Positions 60,785-64,000 of a DNA stretch of 64,000 bases are shown in pieces. The DNA comes from Coffea arabica. Lineage: Eukaryota; Streptophyta; Magnoliopsida; Gentianales; Rubiaceae. Made by a program: the position numbers and the translations under genes. The notes beneath the pieces were generated by a model. It saw only the letters and a list, made by a program, of their open reading frames with translations. It had not been told where the DNA came from and made no database searches. How positions within the stretch are numbered: the first letter of the stretch is position 1; each line of letters starts with the position of its first letter. Location: the NCBI RefSeq assembly GCF_036785885.1, contig NC_092320.1, forward strand, positions 11,285,557-11,349,556, in the 5' to 3' direction.

Positions 60785-63700
60785 TCATGATTTTTTAGCA
60801 AATTTTCTCTTCTTTGAGATTCCTTTCTGTTTCTCATCCCTCTTCCTTTTCTTAAATTCCTTTTGATTTGATTTACTAACCAGAGAGGGTTGTTCTTTCA
60901 ATGCAAAACTTTTTGTCACATGCCCTAAATGAAGTTTTTGCACCACAAAAATCCTTTTCAGCTCACCACGATGGGTTGAATATGCTTTAACCCAAGACCA
61001 AAACGCATTCTGGGCCAGTTTCTTTATCCTTGGCTAGCAACAATGAGAGAGAAAAAGGATCAGATTTAAAACAAACAAAGGGGGAAAAGACCAACAAGAG
61101 TAAATTTGGCAAGATTCAAACAACATTTCTCAAGAGTCAGATATCAGTTTTTAAATTCTAAAACGTTGAACTATATGAAAGGAGAAAATCATTGGCAATC
61201 ACATAATGTGAAAGAGATGACTGAAGTCCATCCAATGCAGCCAGGTGCAAAAACTTTTATGCCAAACAGCAAAGGATTAGTACAAGTGCAAATCAAGGCC
61301 TTGAAATATGTTCAGCATCCCAGTCTTATTGGTACAGTTGACAATAGCAGTCGATCAATAAAACAATCAGACAACTTGGAATGCTTTCCTTTCCAAGCAT
61401 ATATTACTGGGTCTTAAATTAACAAGGATATCTCATTCTTCCTACCAGCGTCTCCTGTTAGACATGTCCTTCAAATAATAGAACCTCCTAGCTTTGCATG
61501 CATAAAAAGGGGGAGTTACAGGATAACAATACCAATAATATGTGGACCAGGGAAAAAAGAAACTGAAACAGGAATAGCCGGTAAGACTTGAACCCTCTTT
61601 CAAGAGAGAGAACAAAAACCTCAACCTGTTCAGCTATATAGATTCTCTGCTAAGGAAGGTTCAATTACAATCGAGAATATTGTTTCCCAGTTACAGAAAT
61701 GAAAAGGAACTTTTAACGAACTGCAAATTAAAAGAGTAGTGATACCAAAAAAAAAAAAAAATGTAAGTAACAGAAAGCAGAATGAAAAAGACAAGTAATA
61801 AAAAAGTACAAGCACAGCAATTAAAGTTTTGGGGCTTCCCAAATTTAAAAGCATAAAGTTCAGAGTCATTACTGTTGTTGAAATAAAGGTTTCTAGAGCC
61901 TTTTGCAAAGAAAGAACCCAGTGGTGCCTCTCTATTGTAACTAAATTCTTCACATGTTTCTTGATTCCATGCGCGCTAAAGCCATCCAACATTTTGAGGA
62001 GAGGGTACTCTCCAAGCACAACTCCATGTTTCTCCAGATCTTGCAGGTAATCAATTTCTAACAGTTGCAAAAACAACAAAGATTCACCCTCCTCACCCAA
62101 ACGGGCAGTTCTTCCAACCCTGCAATAGGAATAAAAAGTGCATCAGAACTCTACGGAACTCTGCCAGTGGAGGTCAGTAAACACACTTGCAGGTTCTTGT
62201 GCATTGCTGAATGATGATAAGTAATTCCAACTTCAAGGTAAAGGAATTGATAATATTTCATAATTTTCAAGGTTTTGCCATTCTCCTTATGGACGTGCAT
62301 GTCTTGCCAGGTAGGAGGTAACAGGTAATCCAAATACTTAAGAAAAGCAGTATTAGATGGCACCGTGAGTCTGCCAGATATACAGACTTAAGCACCAAGA
62401 ATAGTATCCCAGAACCTGATGAATAGATGAAAACAGAGCAAAGAAAACTTTGGGTGAAAAGTACCAAATAAGAATACAAAAAGGACACACCTGTGCACAT
62501 ACTCAGCTGCCTCCCCAGGAGAATCATACTGTATAATGTATCTGACCTTTGGAAAATCCAGGCCCCTAGCAGCAACATCTGTAGACAAAAGTAGAGCAGA
62601 TTTTTCAGCTTTAAAAGCCTGAAATGTAGCTCTCCTCTTCTCGTTATCCATCTTTCCATGTGAGCGAAAAATTTTGCATCCCAAAAACATCTGCCTGAAT
62701 TCTGCTTCCATTTGTGAATTCGGAGGCCATTGAAAATCAGTTGCAAGTGAGTAATGAAAATCCACAGCATCACATGTTGAAAAGAATACCACAATCTGTG
62801 GAAAAGTGCAGGAGCAGTATTGGTACTCTTAGTCTTAAAAAGAGTAAAAAAATTTAAAAAAAAAACAGCAATAACTAAAAACAAGTTACATGTGATAAGA
62901 CCCAACAAGAAAAGTGAGAGACAGTTTTGAGAACTTTCGAAGGAATAAAATCACAACTAACATGTGAAAATTGGAAATTAACAACTACTGTACCACAGTC
63001 AGTATGTGACCAAAAATTTGCTTTTCATTCAATGCCATGTCTGCGTTATAATAACTTGCAAATGTTAAAACCACCACATGCATAACACAACTTGTTCACA
63101 GGAAAAATACCGGTGTAGAAACAGACAACCAAGATTGAAAATGAGAGGCAGCAACCAGAGAAATCATGTAACAGTCCACTTACTTTTTGTGAAGCTTCCC
63201 TCTCAAACAGATGTTTTAGAATAGAAAGAAGCACAACAAGTCGAGCACCACAGGGTACTGCAGAAACAATTTAATTTGAACATCATGAATACTCTACAGG
63301 ACAGGCTTGTAAATAACAATTCGAAGAATATCTTTTCTTGTGTACCTTTTACATATCTCTGAGCTAGTTGAGCAGGAAGTTTAAATTCCTTGTCTGAAGA
63401 ACACAGAGATTCACCAGAATTTCCCATTTCATTCTCTAAGTCAGATTCTACAGGTCCCACATGCTCATGAAACGACTTGAGTTGCACTTTCTTGTCATTG
63501 AGACCAATCAAAACAGGGTTTTCTAAACTAATTTTGGCAAGTTCGTTCACTTTTTCATTTAGTGTAGCTGACAAAAGTAGATTCTGCCTCTGGAAATGAG
63601 AATACCTAGAAGTAATATCATCTTTGGCTACAGCACTCTGTTGCCTTGAACCCAAAATATCAAGTATCTCTTCAATGTCTTTTCCAAACCCCAATTCAAG

Positions 63701-63917
63701 AATTCTGTATGGTGTACAATTAAAATGCAGGTTGAAAACAATAAATTAAACCATCAAAAATGTGTAACTCACATAATTACCGCAATGATAGAGCAGTGTG
63801 AACAATACCTGTCTGCTTCATCAAATATTACCCAACGTAAATTCTTGTAAAGGAACGATGATGTATTTCTTAAGTGATCCAAAAGACGTCCTGGAGTAGC
63901 AACAAGGATGGATATAC
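60785..63917 (-). CDS. RH17: DEAD-box ATP-dependent RNA helicase, RH17/DDX31/Dbp7 type (3' part; 5' end outside window)
   Basis: Six exons are visible: 63917-63809, 63704-63346, 63257-63184, 62795-62491, 62119-61873 and 61033-60785 (TGA stop). All joins are in phase with GT/AG borders. In order they encode [14 protein letters not shown], the DEAD motif (WVIFDEADR), the SAT motif ([11 protein letters not shown]), [13 protein letters not shown], motif V ([11 protein letters not shown]), motif VI split across a junction ([12 protein letters not shown]), and a C-terminal region ([20 protein letters not shown] ... [16 protein letters not shown]) ending in a Lys/Arg-rich tail. That C-terminal block and the long insert after SAT fit the Dbp7/DDX31 subfamily, nucleolar helicases of 60S ribosome assembly (family knowledge). 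Motif I and the N-terminus lie beyond the right edge. Confidence 0.93.
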
Positions 63918-64000
63918 CTAAAAAATTTCAAGTTTTAAAGTACACATAAAGTGTTCTGGAGAGAGAAGAATAGCTACATGGTAACATCTACCTACAACAG

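Noticed and set aside
61106-61417. 103-aa plus-strand frame inside the RH17 last intron
   Set aside because: No recognisable domain, and it is antisense to a helicase whose exons join cleanly around it.
1-64000. Search for a bacterial-type defence system, CRISPR array, prophage or operon
   Set aside because: The sequence is plant nuclear DNA with spliced genes; regularly spaced identical repeats with unique spacers and prokaryotic gene packing are absent.

Overview
This is plant nuclear DNA from a eudicot. Genes are split by AT-rich introns with GT..AG borders, and the exons assemble into plant-specific proteins: an auxin response factor, FLZ and AP2/ERF proteins, a plastid double-domain co-chaperonin and a cell-wall GH35 beta-galactosidase. 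Intergenic DNA is very AT-rich and full of small inverted-repeat transposons, SINE-like elements and microsatellites. I saw no bacterial, organellar or viral block, no CRISPR array and no rRNA or tRNA gene. The species cannot be named from the sequence.

Layout: (1) 1532-2440 (-), a two-exon FLZ-domain (DUF581) protein. (2) 2.4-9.8 kb, intergenic with small inverted-repeat elements and a duplicated copy of the promoter of the next gene. (3) 9779-13820 (+), a complete 15-exon beta-galactosidase with signal peptide and C-terminal SUEL lectin domain (828 aa). (4) 14888-15424 (-) and 22272-22928 (-), two intronless AP2/ERF factors that look like old paralogs. (5) 23-36.7 kb, a gene-poor block dominated by an old tandem segmental duplication (about 25.2-29.7 kb and 31.0-33.9 kb) whose two copies carry different transposon insertions. 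(6) 37018-39190 (+), chloroplast co-chaperonin CPN20 in five coding exons. (7) 40637-47946 (-), a complete 13-exon activator ARF of the ARF7/ARF19 clade (1079 aa), convergent with CPN20. (8) 48-60.8 kb, intergenic, with a SINE locus near 54.7 kb and a 1.08-kb hAT-like element with a perfect 8-bp target duplication at 58.2-59.3 kb. (9) 60785-63917 (-), the 3' six coding exons of a DEAD-box RNA helicase (RH17/DDX31/Dbp7 type) that runs off the right edge.

The genes are an ordinary unlinked plant set: transcription (ARF, two ERFs), stress or energy signalling scaffold (FLZ), plastid protein folding (CPN20), wall remodelling (BGAL) and ribosome biogenesis (RH17). I found no operon-like or novel multi-gene system. 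The observations most worth following up are the segmental duplication with filled and empty transposon sites, a perfect inverted pair of G-box motifs upstream of one ERF, the duplicated BGAL promoter segment and a possible uORF in the ARF leader. All exon joins were made by hand from reading frame, GT/AG borders and family knowledge; they were not tested against transcripts.
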